DNA of 64,000 bases from Acidimicrobiales bacterium (GTDB lineage Bacteria > Actinomycetota > Acidimicrobiia > Acidimicrobiales > Aldehydirespiratoraceae), in NCBI GenBank assembly GCA_029263175.1, contig JAJCXZ010000069.1, positions 40,902-104,901 on the forward strand, written 5' to 3'. Of the stretch, positions 51,310-60,648 are shown piece after piece (within the stretch, counting starts at the first letter, position 1; every line of letters begins with the position of its first letter). The notes beneath the pieces are model-generated. The model worked only from the letters and a program-made list of their open reading frames with translations. It had not been told where the DNA came from and did no database searches. Both the position numbers and the translations under genes were made by a program.

Positions 51310-51362
51310 GGGCCTCCCGTCGGCAGATCCGAAGGAAAAGCGAGGATTCGCTCCACGCTCGC

Positions 51363-53237
51363 TCAGCCAGGCGACGCGTCGTGCTGCTGGTCGGCGTCGC
51401 GTAGATCCCGCAGGAACGTTTCGGCCTCGCTCAGATCACGGGTTCGGCGCATCGGCGGCAACGCTTTCACGAGCTCCCACCGGTAGCTGCGAGCGGTGGC
51501 GAGACGGGGGTCGAGCACGGCGACGACGCCGCGGTCAGTGGTTGATCGGATGAGCCGTCCTGCGCCCTGAGCGAGCAGTGTCGCCGCTCGGGGCAGGTCG
51601 ATGGTGCGAAAGGCGGCCTTTCCGGCTCGGTCGCGACGGGCTTGCAACACCGGGTCGTTGGGCCGCGGGAATGGCAGCCGGTCGATGATCACGAGGTTGC
51701 ATGTCGACCCTGGTGCATCGACACCCTGCCAAAAAGACATGGTGGCGAAGAGGGAGGTCTCAGGCTCCTCCACGAACTGTTCGAGCAGCGCTCCCTTTGA
51801 TCCTTCGCCTTGCACCAGAACCGGCCATGGCAGGCGTGGGCCGAGCCGTTCGGCAGCATCTCTCATGGCCGCGAAGCTCGTGAACAGTCCGAGCGTGCGG
51901 CCGCCGGCAGCCACCATGAGCGACTCAATCTGGGCCAGTTGAGCATCCTTGTGATCGGCGGCGCGAGGGTCGGGGAGATCGATCGGGCAATAGAGCAAGG
52001 CGTTGTGCTCGTAGTCGAACGGCGACCCAACGTCGAGGGTGGTGGTGGTGGTGGGAAGCCCGAGCCGCGCGGTGGTGTTCTTCGGCAGCGTGGCCGAGGT
52101 GAGCACTCCCGCACGCTTGTCCCAAAGCGCGTCGGCCAGGATTCCGTCGACGGCGATCGGGGTGGACCGGAGCGTGGGATTGGATGGTGGTCCGTCGACC
52201 CACAGCACCTCGGAGTCGATCGGCCAACGCATTGCGTCGAGGTCGTCGACCAGGCCGGTGGCTACCTGGCGGGCACGGACGGCCTTGGCCTTCGCATCAG
52301 CGGGGGCGTCGTCGGGCACTGCCCGCAGGGCATTGAGGATCTTGTCGGCCGCGGATCGAACAGAGTCCATGGCTCGGCCGAGCTCTTCGGTCGGCCCCTC
52401 GAGGAGCCGTTCTCCAATCTGGCCTTCGAGGGCCGCGTGAAGGGCGACGGCGGTGTCTTCGGCCGCCTGGCCGAACTCGGACTCCGAGAGGATCGCGCCG
52501 GCGATGCGTGCGGTGGTGATGACTCGAGCCGGGCTGAGCTGGCGACCGGCCGCCTCCGCCATGATGTCCTCGAGCTGGTGGGCCTCGTCGATGATGACCA
52601 GGTCATGATCAGGGAGAATGCCGGGATTCATCACGTCGAGGGCATAGAGGTGGAGGTTGACGATAAGCACGTCGGCTGCGGCAGCTTGGCGGCGTGCCCG
52701 CTCGGCGAGGCAGTCATCGCCCCGTGGACAACGCGACGCGCCCGGGCACTCGTCGCGCCCGACGGAGACGAGCCGCCACGTGCGGTCGGTGATATCGCTG
52801 AGTTCGGCGCGATCGCCGGTAGGACTCGTCGCCGCGAACTCGCGCAACTGAGCCAGCGTCGCAGGATCGAGAGGGTCATCGTCGACGTTGATCTCGAGCG
52901 TGCCGGCTGATCCGTCCTCGGCTTCGTCGAGGCGCTGCAGGCAGAGATAGTTGGACCGGCCCTTCAGCACCGCGAACTCGAGTGCGCCGTCGGTCTGCTC
53001 GACCAGGAACGGCAGGTCCTTTTGCGCGAGCTGATCCTGCAGCGCTTTGGTCGCGGTGGCGACGATCGTCTGCCGTTGTGCGGCCACAACAGGAACAAGA
53101 TACGCCAATGATTTGCCCGTACCGGTTCCGGCCTGGACGACCGTGTGGCCGTCATTCGTGATCGCCTCGGCGACCGACACGGCCATTTCTCGCTGACCGG
53201 CCCGAGCCTCCCCGCCACCGGGGAGCGCCGCGGTCAC
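51363..53237 (-). CDS. DinG/XPD-type ATP-dependent DNA helicase
   Basis: At least 624 residues from GTG 53237. Helicase motifs: Walker A 'QAGTGTGKSLAYLVP' (36 on), the 'ATKALQDQL' segment, DEAH box 'LVIIDEAHQLEDI', 'SATLP', 'GLFTSFAAMRDAAERL', 'FWQGVDAPGSTCNLVIIDRLPFPRP' and 'QGAGRLIRSTTDRGVVAVLDPR'. Iron-sulfur cysteines are suggested by 'NYLCLQRL' and 'CPGASRCPRGDDC'. It unwinds DNA with 5'-3' polarity in this family. The real N-terminus is probably 6 or more codons further upstream ('LQLLDAV'), but no ATG/GTG/TTG exists there before an in-frame TAG at 53318; CTG 53255 is a candidate. Confidence 0.88.
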   Translation of the reverse strand: MTAALPGGGEARAGQREMAVSVAEAITNDGHTVVQAGTGTGKSLAYLVPVVAAQRQTIVATATKALQDQLAQKDLPFLVEQTDGALEFAVLKGRSNYLCLQRLDEAEDGSAGTLEINVDDDPLDPATLAQLREFAATSPTGDRAELSDITDRTWRLVSVGRDECPGASRCPRGDDCLAERARRQAAAADVLIVNLHLYALDVMNPGILPDHDLVIIDEAHQLEDIMAEAAGRQLSPARVITTARIAGAILSESEFGQAAEDTAVALHAALEGQIGERLLEGPTEELGRAMDSVRSAADKILNALRAVPDDAPADAKAKAVRARQVATGLVDDLDAMRWPIDSEVLWVDGPPSNPTLRSTPIAVDGILADALWDKRAGVLTSATLPKNTTARLGLPTTTTTLDVGSPFDYEHNALLYCPIDLPDPRAADHKDAQLAQIESLMVAAGGRTLGLFTSFAAMRDAAERLGPRLPWPVLVQGEGSKGALLEQFVEEPETSLFATMSFWQGVDAPGSTCNLVIIDRLPFPRPNDPVLQARRDRAGKAAFRTIDLPRAATLLAQGAGRLIRSTTDRGVVAVLDPRLATARSYRWELVKALPPMRRTRDLSEAETFLRDLRDADQQHDASPG

Positions 53238-53315
53238 GGCATCGAGAAGCTGCAGGGTCGCGTCGCCAAGAGGCTGGCTCTTCGGGGGAACTGGGGGCTC
53301 TGGAATCGACGGAGC

Positions 53316-53474
53316 CTACGCCAACGCGAGTACCACCACGACGATCACGATCGACACGAGCACGAGTGTCAGCAGACGGACGTAGCGACGGCGTTTCACG
53401 CCGCCTTCGATCCCATGTAGTCGCGAGAGCTCGTCGGCCCATTCATTCCCCGGCACGAGCGTGACATTAGTCAC
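53316..53474 (-). CDS. small single-span membrane protein (about 46-52 aa)
   Basis: From GTG 53474 (52 codons) or GTG 53456 (46 codons) the frame encodes a soluble head ('PGNEWADELSRLHGIEGG'), a basic stretch 'VKRRRYVR' and a C-terminal hydrophobic helix 'LLTLVLVSIVIVVVVLALA' that ends at the stop. That is a textbook tail-anchored protein with positive-inside charges. It is immediately upstream of, and in the same frame as, the DinG-like gene, with 26 sense codons between. Too small for family assignment. Confidence 0.5.
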   Translation of the reverse strand: MTNVTLVPGNEWADELSRLHGIEGGVKRRRYVRLLTLVLVSIVIVVVVLALA

Positions 53475-53550
53475 GAGTTGGGAACGGCGCTAACCGAAGT
53501 TGCGACCGGCATCGTAGGACCCGGACCGCGTTGTACCGGTGGGGAGAGGG

Positions 53551-53556
53551 TAGGTT
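53551..53556 (+). promoter_or_regulatory. candidate -10 (TAGGTT) for uppS
   Basis: TAGGTT lies 6 nt before the GTG start of uppS, with no ribosome-binding site between, so transcription would begin at or next to the start codon. The same hexamer precedes dnaG. Confidence 0.4.
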
Positions 53557-53562
53557 CTGCGG

Positions 53563-54282
53563 GTGACCCTCGGAGGACTTGATCCGGACCGGATTCCCGA
53601 GCATATTGCGTGCGTCATGGACGGCAACGGCCGCTGGGCGCTAGCCCAGGGATTGCCTCGCACAGAAGGCCACAAGGCCGGTGAGCACTCCCTCTTCGAG
53701 GTAGTCGAAGGCTGTTCTGACCTCGGAGTCGACTGGCTCACGGTCTATGCCTTCAGCACCGAGAACTGGAAGCGCCCCAAGGATGAGGTTCGTTTCCTCA
53801 TCAACTTCAACGAGGAAATCCTTGTCCGCCGCCGTGAAGAGCTCCATGAACGGGATGTGCGAATTCGTTTCGTCGGACGGCGCGATTGGCGGGTGCCGAA
53901 GCGGTTGATCCGGCGAATGGACGAATCGGTCGAGCTCACCAAGAACAACAAAGGACTCACGTTCACGATCGCCTTCAACTACGGCGGGCGGGCCGAGATC
54001 GTGGACGCCGTGAAGCAGATCGTCGAAGCCGGCACACCGGCCGACAAGATCAGCGAGCGCACGATCGCCAAGCACCTCTACGACACCGACATGCCGGATC
54101 CTGATCTGATGATTCGCACCTCGGGGGAGTACCGCATCTCCAACTTCTTGTTGTGGGAGCTTGCGTACAGCGAGCTGCTCTTCACCGAGACGCCCTGGCC
54201 GGAATTCGACCGTCAGGCTCTCTTTGGCGCCATTGCCGAGTATCAGGATCGCGAGCGGCGATTCGGGGGCGTAGGCGGCTGA
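53563..54282 (+). CDS. uppS: polyprenyl (undecaprenyl-type) diphosphate synthase
   Basis: A 239-residue cis-prenyltransferase that builds the C50/C55 polyprenyl carrier for cell wall synthesis by adding isopentenyl diphosphate units. It shows 'IACVMDGNGRWA' with catalytic D20 and the diphosphate-binding GNGRW, 'VYAFSTENWKRPKDEV', 'FTIAFNYGGRAEIVDAV' and 'PDPDLMIRTSGEYRISNFLLWELAYSELLFTETPWPEF', all complete. GTG start 53563. RecO starts 1 nt after its stop, so they are co-transcribed. Confidence 0.95.
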   Translation: MTLGGLDPDRIPEHIACVMDGNGRWALAQGLPRTEGHKAGEHSLFEVVEGCSDLGVDWLTVYAFSTENWKRPKDEVRFLINFNEEILVRRREELHERDVRIRFVGRRDWRVPKRLIRRMDESVELTKNNKGLTFTIAFNYGGRAEIVDAVKQIVEAGTPADKISERTIAKHLYDTDMPDPDLMIRTSGEYRISNFLLWELAYSELLFTETPWPEFDRQALFGAIAEYQDRERRFGGVGG

Positions 54283-54283
54283 C

Positions 54284-55009
54284 ATGAGCCTCTACCGCGA
54301 CCAGGCCGTCGTGCTGAGGGCGTGGAAACTTGGCGAAGCCGATCGAATCATCTCGATGCACACGCTCGACAACGGCAAGGTGCGAGGCGTCGCAAAGGGT
54401 GTCCGTCGCACCAAATCGAAGTTCGGGGCGCGCCTCGAACCGCTGAGCCACATCTCGATCCAGCTCTACCGCGGCCGGGGCGACCTCGACACGATCACCC
54501 AGGTCGAGACACTCCACCGGTTCAGCAATCTGCGCACAGACCCCGATCGCTTCGCTCGAGCCGAGGCGATGCTCGAATGTGTCGAGCACGTCGCCCAAGA
54601 GCGCGAACCGGATCCTCGGCTGCACGTGATGCTCGTGAGGGCGCTCGGCACCCTGAACGACCAGGACTCACCGCTGGTGGTGGCTTCCTTCTTCCTCAAG
54701 CTGCTCGCCCACGAGGGCTTGCAGCCGCAGGTCGACGAGTGCGTCTCGTGTGGAGCGACCGAGCAACTCGAGGCGATCGATCTCGGCGACGGAGGTGTGT
54801 TCTGTCGCAACTGTCGCCGGGGCCGCCCCGTGTCGGCAGGAGCGCTCGACATCCTGCAGCGGATCCTCGGTGGAGGTCTCGCCGGCGTGCTGTCGGAGCC
54901 AGTCGGCCCAGCCACCAGCGAGGTCGACCTGTTGTCAACCGCGCTGATGGAACACCACCTCGAGCGACGGCTCCGGTCGGTGGCAGTGCTGGATCAGACC
55001 CAAATCTGA
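54284..55009 (+). CDS. recO: DNA repair protein RecO
   Basis: A 241-residue RecO that anneals single-stranded DNA and loads RecA with RecR. An OB-fold N-terminus 'YRDQAVVLRAWKLGEADRIISMHTLDNGKVRGVAKGVRRTKSKFGARLEPLS' is followed by a helical domain and a zinc site C153-x2-C156...C174-x2-C177 ('CVSCGA', 'FCRNC'). One base separates it from uppS. It ends convergent to the RDD gene, with stops in TGATCGATCA. Confidence 0.95.
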   Translation: MSLYRDQAVVLRAWKLGEADRIISMHTLDNGKVRGVAKGVRRTKSKFGARLEPLSHISIQLYRGRGDLDTITQVETLHRFSNLRTDPDRFARAEAMLECVEHVAQEREPDPRLHVMLVRALGTLNDQDSPLVVASFFLKLLAHEGLQPQVDECVSCGATEQLEAIDLGDGGVFCRNCRRGRPVSAGALDILQRILGGGLAGVLSEPVGPATSEVDLLSTALMEHHLERRLRSVAVLDQTQI

Positions 55010-55013
55010 TCGA

Positions 55014-56027
55014 TCACCGGCTGATGGGCACCCATCGGCCACCGGCTTCGTTCCATTCCATCCACTCGGCGAGTTCGGGATCCCACTGGATGTAGGTGTC
55101 GCGAGCTTCGTCCCATTGCGGACCGTCGATGCCTGGCCGACGCGGTTCCGGGTCGGGTGCCGGAGACGGTGCGGGTGTGGCGGGCGGCGGGGGTGGTTCG
55201 ACCGTGTCGGGCTCGGTTGACAGCGGGGGGAAGGCAGGCGGCGCCGATGAGACGGGCGGTGGCGCCGCGGGCGGTGGCGCGACAGGTGTTGGCGGAGCAG
55301 GCGTCGGCGAGGCGACGACAGGCGGCCCGGTCGGAGCAGCGAACGGCGGGGGCGGAGTCGACGGCGGAGGCGGTGCGCTGGCGGTGGCGGGCGGAGCGAT
55401 CGGCATTCCGGGCGGTGGCGGGAAGGGCATGGCCGCAACTGTCTGGGTGGGAGCGCTGCCCATACCTCGCACCGATATCGGATGGCCGACCAGAGACTTG
55501 TCGATGACGAACGTCTTCGCCACCATGTCGCCGATCCGACGGTGGCCCGGTGTCGCGAGTCCCAACACGAATCCTGCCAGCGGGACGAAGAACGGGAAAG
55601 AGTCGGCGATCCAGAGGAACCCTCGGCCGAGGTTGGGGCCCATCCCGGCCAGTTCGAAACTGTCCTGCTTGACCACTCGCAAACCCATGACCAGCTTGCC
55701 GAGACTCCACCCGGTGAAGCCGGGGATCAGTAACGTGTTGAGGAGCACGAAGAGACCCCAGACCAAGAAGACGATGCCAAGGTCGGCTGGCTCACCCACC
55801 CAGACGGTGGCACCGAAGTTGACGCATGCGTTATCGGTGAAGAACTCCATTTGCGTGCACAGATCTTCCGCTGCCGTCGTCGACGCGAACTCTGACGTCG
55901 TGAACGTGGCGGCCACGACTCCGATGAAGATGGCGGTGCCGATCAACGCGTCGATGACGAAGGCGAGGGTTCGACGTCCCATGACCGCGGTGGGGTCGTC
56001 GGCGAAGGGGGAGACTTGGGGCTGCAC
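55014..56027 (-). CDS. RDD family membrane protein with Pro-rich tail
   Basis: A 337-residue protein (GTG start). Residues about 15-170 are an RDD domain: 'RRTLAFVIDALIGTAIFIGVVAATF' with the conserved Arg and Asp, then 'GWSLGKLVMGLRVVKQD' and 'PGHRRIGDMVAKTFVID'. About 200-295 are almost entirely Pro, Ala, Ser and Thr. The last 40 residues (WDEARDTYIQWDPELAEWMEWNEAGGRWVPIS) are Trp-rich and repeated-looking, typical of actinobacterial RDD proteins with short SHOCT-like or DUF tails. Function unknown; the family may include ion exchangers. Confidence 0.8.
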   Translation of the reverse strand: MQPQVSPFADDPTAVMGRRTLAFVIDALIGTAIFIGVVAATFTTSEFASTTAAEDLCTQMEFFTDNACVNFGATVWVGEPADLGIVFLVWGLFVLLNTLLIPGFTGWSLGKLVMGLRVVKQDSFELAGMGPNLGRGFLWIADSFPFFVPLAGFVLGLATPGHRRIGDMVAKTFVIDKSLVGHPISVRGMGSAPTQTVAAMPFPPPPGMPIAPPATASAPPPPSTPPPPFAAPTGPPVVASPTPAPPTPVAPPPAAPPPVSSAPPAFPPLSTEPDTVEPPPPPATPAPSPAPDPEPRRPGIDGPQWDEARDTYIQWDPELAEWMEWNEAGGRWVPISR

Positions 56028-56064
56028 GACCCATATCTTGGCGCATGGGCGGGCAGGAGGCCGG

Positions 56065-56070
56065 TAACCT
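56065..56070 (+). promoter_or_regulatory. candidate -10 (TAACCT) for glyS
   Basis: TAACCT lies 8 nt before the glyS ATG with no ribosome-binding site between them, suggesting a leaderless mRNA. There is no room for a T-box leader between this and the start codon. Confidence 0.4.
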
Positions 56071-56078
56071 TCGGCGCT

Positions 56079-57401
56079 ATGTCAGCCGACACCCCCGATC
56101 CCGCACTGTTCGACAAGATCGTCAACCTCTCGAAACGTCGAGGTTTCGTCTTCCAGTCCGCGGAAATCTACGGCGGATTCCGGTCCACATACGACTATGG
56201 CCCGCTCGGTGTTCTGCTGCTCCGCAACGTGAAGGACGCCTGGTGGCGTTCGATGGTGCAGCTGCGTCACGACGTGGTCGGCCTCGATGCGTCGGTCCTG
56301 TCGCCACCGCAGGTTTGGCAGGCTTCCGGTCATCTGGCCAACTTCTCCGATCCGCTGGTCGACTGCACCAACTGCAACGCACGTCACCGTCTCGACAAGC
56401 TCGACGACCCGACGACGTGTCCTACGTGCGACAGCTCGGGCACATTCACCGAGGCCCGTGAGTTCAACCTCATGTTCAAGACGCAGGCCGGCCCGGTCGC
56501 CGACACTGCGGCCGACGTGTATCTGCGCCCCGAAACGGCACAGGGCATGTTCATCAACTTCGCCAACGTGCTCACCACCAGCCGCAAGAAGCCGCCGTTC
56601 GGCATCGCCCAGATCGGCAAGTCGTTTCGCAACGAGATCACACCGGGCAACTTCGTCTTCCGAACCCGCGAGTTCGAACAGATGGAGCTGGAGTTCTTCG
56701 TCCCGCCCGCCGACTCAACGCAGTGGTACGAGTACTGGTGCGAGGCGCGGATGAACTGGTACCTCGATCTCGGTATGGATCCCGCCAAGATCCGGCTGCG
56801 TGCGCACGACGACGACGAGCTGAGCCATTACTCGAGCGGCACGTCCGACGTCGAATACCTGTTCCCTTGGGGTTGGGACGAGCTCGAGGGCATCGCCAAC
56901 CGTGGCGACTACGACCTCACCCAGCACGCCGATGCGTCCGGCGAAAAGCTCGACTTCTTCGACCCGGCCACCAACGAGCGCTATACGCCTCATGTGATCG
57001 AGCCGGCTGCAGGCGCCACGCGCACCGCCATGGCGTTCCTGATGGCGGCCTACGACGAAGAGACCGTGAACGACGACACCCGCACGGTGCTTCGTCTCGA
57101 CCCGCGGCTCGCGCCGTACAAGGTGGCCGTGCTCCCGCTGTCCAAGAAGGACACGCTCACGCCGACCGCACACGAGATCTTCGACATCGTCAAGGGACGC
57201 TGGATGGCGGACTACGACGAGACACAGTCGATCGGCAAGCGCTACGCCCGCCAGGACGAGGTCGGCACGCCCTATTGCATCACCGTCGACTTCGAGACGC
57301 TCGAAGATCGTGCCGTCACCGTCCGCGAGCGCGACAGCCGCGAGCAGGACCGCGTCAGTATCGACCAGCTCGAGTCCTACCTCGCTGAACGACTCGGCTA
57401 G
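56079..57401 (+). CDS. glyS: glycyl-tRNA synthetase (alpha2, class II)
   Basis: Predicted 440 residues from ATG 56079; a longer frame to 56016 overlaps the divergent RDD start. This is the single-chain dimeric GlyRS that charges tRNA-Gly. Landmarks: 'SKRRGFVFQSAEIYGGFRSTYDYGPLG', a zinc-like cluster 'DCTNCNARHRLDKLDDPTTCPTCDSS', motif 2 'FRNEITPGNFVFRTREFEQMELEFF', 'SHYSSGTSDVEYLFPWGWDELEGIANRGDYDL', and the anticodon-binding domain 'PLSKKDTLTPTAHEIFDIVK'. Next to dnaG-rpoD as in other actinobacteria. Confidence 0.97.
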   Translation: MSADTPDPALFDKIVNLSKRRGFVFQSAEIYGGFRSTYDYGPLGVLLLRNVKDAWWRSMVQLRHDVVGLDASVLSPPQVWQASGHLANFSDPLVDCTNCNARHRLDKLDDPTTCPTCDSSGTFTEAREFNLMFKTQAGPVADTAADVYLRPETAQGMFINFANVLTTSRKKPPFGIAQIGKSFRNEITPGNFVFRTREFEQMELEFFVPPADSTQWYEYWCEARMNWYLDLGMDPAKIRLRAHDDDELSHYSSGTSDVEYLFPWGWDELEGIANRGDYDLTQHADASGEKLDFFDPATNERYTPHVIEPAAGATRTAMAFLMAAYDEETVNDDTRTVLRLDPRLAPYKVAVLPLSKKDTLTPTAHEIFDIVKGRWMADYDETQSIGKRYARQDEVGTPYCITVDFETLEDRAVTVRERDSREQDRVSIDQLESYLAERLG

Positions 57402-57413
57402 ATCGGTCGGTTC

Positions 57414-57448
57414 TAAAGCACACTGGGGTCTGTCCCCAGTGTGCGTTA
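57414..57448. repeat. REP-like 35-nt hairpin, copy 2
   Basis: Arms TAAAGCACACTGGGG and CCCCAGTGTGCGTTA around TCTGT, one mismatch in a 15-bp stem. It differs from copy 1 (45535-45569) at only two positions. It lies 13 nt after the glyS stop and 27 nt before the dnaG start, where it may terminate glyS transcription. Confidence 0.8.
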
Positions 57449-57460
57449 GCGGGCCGCTGC

Positions 57461-57466
57461 TAGGTT
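57461..57466 (+). promoter_or_regulatory. candidate -10 (TAGGTT) for dnaG-rpoD
   Basis: TAGGTT is 8 nt before the dnaG ATG, just after the REP-like hairpin. No ribosome-binding site is seen, so the dnaG-rpoD mRNA is probably leaderless. Confidence 0.45.
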
Positions 57467-57474
57467 CCCGGGCG

Positions 57475-59259
57475 ATGGGTATTCACGACGAGGACATTGC
57501 CAAGGTTCGTGCCTCGGCCGACCTCGTGCAGCTGATCGGCGAGCACACCGAAATCAAGCGATCCGGCCGCAACTGGATGGCTCGATGCCCTCTCCACGGC
57601 GAACGCACGCCGTCGCTGTCCGTGAGCCCGGAGAAAGGCGTCTACTACTGCTTCGGCTGCCAGCGCAGCGGCGACGCGATCTCGTTTGTCCAGGAGATCG
57701 ACAACCTGGACTTCGTCGGTGCGGTCGAGTCGCTGGCCGGTCGCTATGGCGTCACTCTGCGCTACACATCGCAGAACGAAGGGGCCACCCGCGCCCGCAA
57801 GCGCACGCTCCTCGACGCCGTGGAGAAAGCCGTGGCCTTCTACCACGACCGACTTCTCACCGGAGCCGACGCGGGCGAGGCTCGGGGCTACCTCCGTTCC
57901 CGTGGCTACGACGGCGACCTCGTGCGTACGTATCGCATCGGGTGGGCACCCGATGACTGGGATCAGCTCGCCCGTCGGCTCAAGCTGAAGGACGATGACC
58001 TCCGCGACTCCGGCCTGGGTTTCGTGAACAAGGCCGGTCGCCAGCAGGACGCATTCCGCGGTCGGATCATGTTCCCGATCACCGACGAACGAGGCGACGC
58101 CGTCGGGTTCGGTGGGCGCATACTCCCAGGTCACGAGGGTCCCAAGTACAAGAACACGACCACCGAGTCGTCGGTTTACGACAAGAGCAAGATCCTCTAC
58201 GGCCTGCATGCCCATCGCGACGGGATCGTGAAGGCCGGCGAGGCCATCATCTGTGAGGGCTACACCGATGTGATCGGCTACGCCACCGGCGGGATCCCAC
58301 GGGCGGTCGCCACCTGTGGCACCGCGCTGACCGAAGACCACGTCAAGCTGCTGAAGCGTTTCTCGGCCGACCGCATCATCTTGTCGTTCGACGCCGATGC
58401 CGCTGGCATCGCCGCGGCCGAGCGCGTCTACGCGTGGGAACGAGAGTATGAACTCGACATCCGAGTTGCGGCGCTCCCCGACGGCGTCGATCCGGATGAT
58501 CTCGCCAGGGAGGACCCCGAGGCGCTGCAGCGAGCGGTCGACGAGGCCATGCCGTTCCTCAAGTTTCGAATCGAGCGCGCCCTCGCCCACGGCGACCTCT
58601 CCACCGTCGAGGGGCGGGCTCGCACCGCCGAGCACGCGCTCGACGTCGTGTCCGAACACCCCGACCCACTCGTGCGCGACCAGTACGTCGTGGAGATCGC
58701 CGACCGGTGCCGTCTCGAGGTGGCGCGGCTGCGGGAGCTCCTCGCCGGCGAGCGATCAAGCGTCATGGCCAAACGCGCTCGCGTTGACCCCGACGCGCGA
58801 CTGCCGCCGCCGACCCGCCTCACCCCGGAGGACGAGGCCATCCGCCTCGCGATTCACCGCCCAACCGAAGTCGTCGGCCTCCTCAGCGCCGGGCTCTTCA
58901 GCGATCCCGTCCGCCGAGAGGCGTATGAGGCCCTCGCCGAAGACGGGCTCGTCGCCTCTGCCGATCGTGCGGGGCCCGAAGCAGGGACGCTTCTGCGACG
59001 CCTGGCGGTCGACGCGGGTGACGCCGACACCGACGATGTTCTTGCGGGGTTGGCGCGACTCGCCGGAGATCGCGTCATGCGAGACCTCCAGCGATCGGCG
59101 CGAATGGCCGAAGGAGCCGAACAACGCCGGGGCTACGCCGACGCCATTCAATGGGTGAAGTCGCAGCTCGGGTTGGTCGCCGAGAGCGGTACGCGGGAGA
59201 CGGCCGTGGCACAGTTGCTACCGTGGCTCATCGAGCACGCTGAGGGGAGGGGACTATGA
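57475..59259 (+). CDS. dnaG: DNA primase
   Basis: Predicted 594-residue primase from ATG 57475; in-frame extension upstream would run through the REP element and is rejected. The CHC2 zinc finger has C38, H41, C59 and C62 ('[26 protein letters not shown]'), the RNA polymerase core carries '[24 protein letters not shown]', and the TOPRIM part '[17 protein letters not shown]' with '[15 protein letters not shown]'. The C-terminal helicase-binding region is weakly conserved. It makes RNA primers for replication. Its stop overlaps the rpoD start by 4 nt. Confidence 0.96.
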   Translation: MGIHDEDIAKVRASADLVQLIGEHTEIKRSGRNWMARCPLHGERTPSLSVSPEKGVYYCFGCQRSGDAISFVQEIDNLDFVGAVESLAGRYGVTLRYTSQNEGATRARKRTLLDAVEKAVAFYHDRLLTGADAGEARGYLRSRGYDGDLVRTYRIGWAPDDWDQLARRLKLKDDDLRDSGLGFVNKAGRQQDAFRGRIMFPITDERGDAVGFGGRILPGHEGPKYKNTTTESSVYDKSKILYGLHAHRDGIVKAGEAIICEGYTDVIGYATGGIPRAVATCGTALTEDHVKLLKRFSADRIILSFDADAAGIAAAERVYAWEREYELDIRVAALPDGVDPDDLAREDPEALQRAVDEAMPFLKFRIERALAHGDLSTVEGRARTAEHALDVVSEHPDPLVRDQYVVEIADRCRLEVARLRELLAGERSSVMAKRARVDPDARLPPPTRLTPEDEAIRLAIHRPTEVVGLLSAGLFSDPVRREAYEALAEDGLVASADRAGPEAGTLLRRLAVDAGDADTDDVLAGLARLAGDRVMRDLQRSARMAEGAEQRRGYADAIQWVKSQLGLVAESGTRETAVAQLLPWLIEHAEGRGL

Positions 59260-60593
59260 GCGAGGCTGTCGTCGCCGCCGCATTGCCGGAATCTGCCGCC
59301 GCCGAGTTCGCCGGTCTCCTCAGCTCCGCCTCTGCGTCCGGGCATCTATCGCTCGATGCGGTCGTCCACGCGCTCAAGGACGTGGAGTTCGATCCCGAGA
59401 TCATCGAAGGCATCCGTCAGTCATGTGCTGCTGCGGGAGTGGTTCTCGACGAAGAACACGAGTCGCCCGTTCCCCCCGAGATCTCGGTGCCGCAACGACC
59501 CGACGGTTCGGTGATAGTCGCCGAGGTTGATCTCGATGCGCCGATTATCGACGAGGCCCGCGTCGCTCGTGCCGCTGCGTTCGCCGCAACCATCGGTGAC
59601 GACGTCGAAGAACCTTCGGGTCGCCGCACACGCGATCGGTCCCGCGTCAGCGAAGGCGGTAGCTCCGACGACCCCGTCCGCATGTACCTCAAGGAAATCG
59701 GGCAGGTCCCGCTCCTCGACGCCCGCCAAGAGGTTCGAGTCGCAGCCCGCATCAAGCGCGGAATGGACGCAGAAGAGACGCTCGAACAGCTGGCCGAATC
59801 CGGCGAGCTCGGCAAGCTCGATGCCGGCGATGTTGCCCGCTACAACCGCCTGGTCCGCGACGGCGGTCGAGCAAGCGACGAACTCACCCGCGCCAACCTT
59901 CGCCTCGTGGTCTCCATCGCCAAGCGTTACGTCGGGCGCGGCATGGTGCTGCTCGACCTCGTTCAAGAAGGCAACCTCGGCCTGATGCGCGCGGTCGAGA
60001 AGTTCGACCACACCAAGGGCTTCAAGTTCTCCACCTATGCCACCTGGTGGATCCGCCAAGCCATCACGCGTGCCATCGCCGACCAGGCCCGCACCATCCG
60101 AATCCCTGTTCACATGGTCGAAGCCATGAACCGGGTCAAGCGTGTCCAACGCCAGATGCACCAGGATCTCAAGCGCGAGCCGACCGTCGAAGAACTCGCC
60201 GAAGAAGTAGACGAGCCGGTCGAGAAGGTGCGTGAGATCCTTCGCATCGCCCTCGATCCGTTGTCACTCGACTCGCCCGTCGGCGAAGAAGACGAAACGA
60301 ACCTCGGCGACTTCATCGAAGATCAAAATGCCGTGGCGCCGGTCGACATGGCTGCCCGCAACCTTCTGGCCGAAGCGGTCACCGAAGTGCTCTACGAGCT
60401 CTCCGATCGTGAACAGGAAGTCGTGCGGCTCCGATTCGGGCTCGACGACGGTCGCCCCCGCACCCTCGAAGAGGTGGGCAAGCAGTTCGGCGTCACCCGC
60501 GAACGCATCCGCCAGATCGAAGCCAAGACCCTCGCCAAGCTGCGCCACCCGCACCGCAGCGACCGTCTCCGCGACTACCTCGAAACCAGCTGA
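59256..60593 (+). CDS. rpoD: principal RNA polymerase sigma-70 factor
   Basis: A 445-residue group 1 sigma factor. Region 1.1-like acidic N-terminus (about 1-140), region 1.2 '[23 protein letters not shown]', regions 2.1-2.4 '[73 protein letters not shown]', region 3 and region 4.2 '[31 protein letters not shown]'. All residues expected for TANNNT -10 recognition and a classic -35 reader are present. ATG overlaps the dnaG stop (translational coupling), the standard dnaG-rpoD macromolecular synthesis operon. Confidence 0.97.
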   Translation: MSEAVVAAALPESAAAEFAGLLSSASASGHLSLDAVVHALKDVEFDPEIIEGIRQSCAAAGVVLDEEHESPVPPEISVPQRPDGSVIVAEVDLDAPIIDEARVARAAAFAATIGDDVEEPSGRRTRDRSRVSEGGSSDDPVRMYLKEIGQVPLLDARQEVRVAARIKRGMDAEETLEQLAESGELGKLDAGDVARYNRLVRDGGRASDELTRANLRLVVSIAKRYVGRGMVLLDLVQEGNLGLMRAVEKFDHTKGFKFSTYATWWIRQAITRAIADQARTIRIPVHMVEAMNRVKRVQRQMHQDLKREPTVEELAEEVDEPVEKVREILRIALDPLSLDSPVGEEDETNLGDFIEDQNAVAPVDMAARNLLAEAVTEVLYELSDREQEVVRLRFGLDDGRPRTLEEVGKQFGVTRERIRQIEAKTLAKLRHPHRSDRLRDYLETS

Positions 60594-60648
60594 CCGTCAG
60601 CATCCGCGCAGCAACTGCGATGTCACACCCTCTCCCTAGATTCGCGAC

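Noticed and set aside
55007..55016. TGATCGATCA between recO and the RDD gene
   Set aside because: A short palindrome from two adjacent convergent stop codons; expected by chance.
57310..57474. In-frame extension upstream of dnaG
   Set aside because: It overlaps the glyS end and reads through the REP-like hairpin; the CHC2 primase N-terminus starts at ATG 57475.
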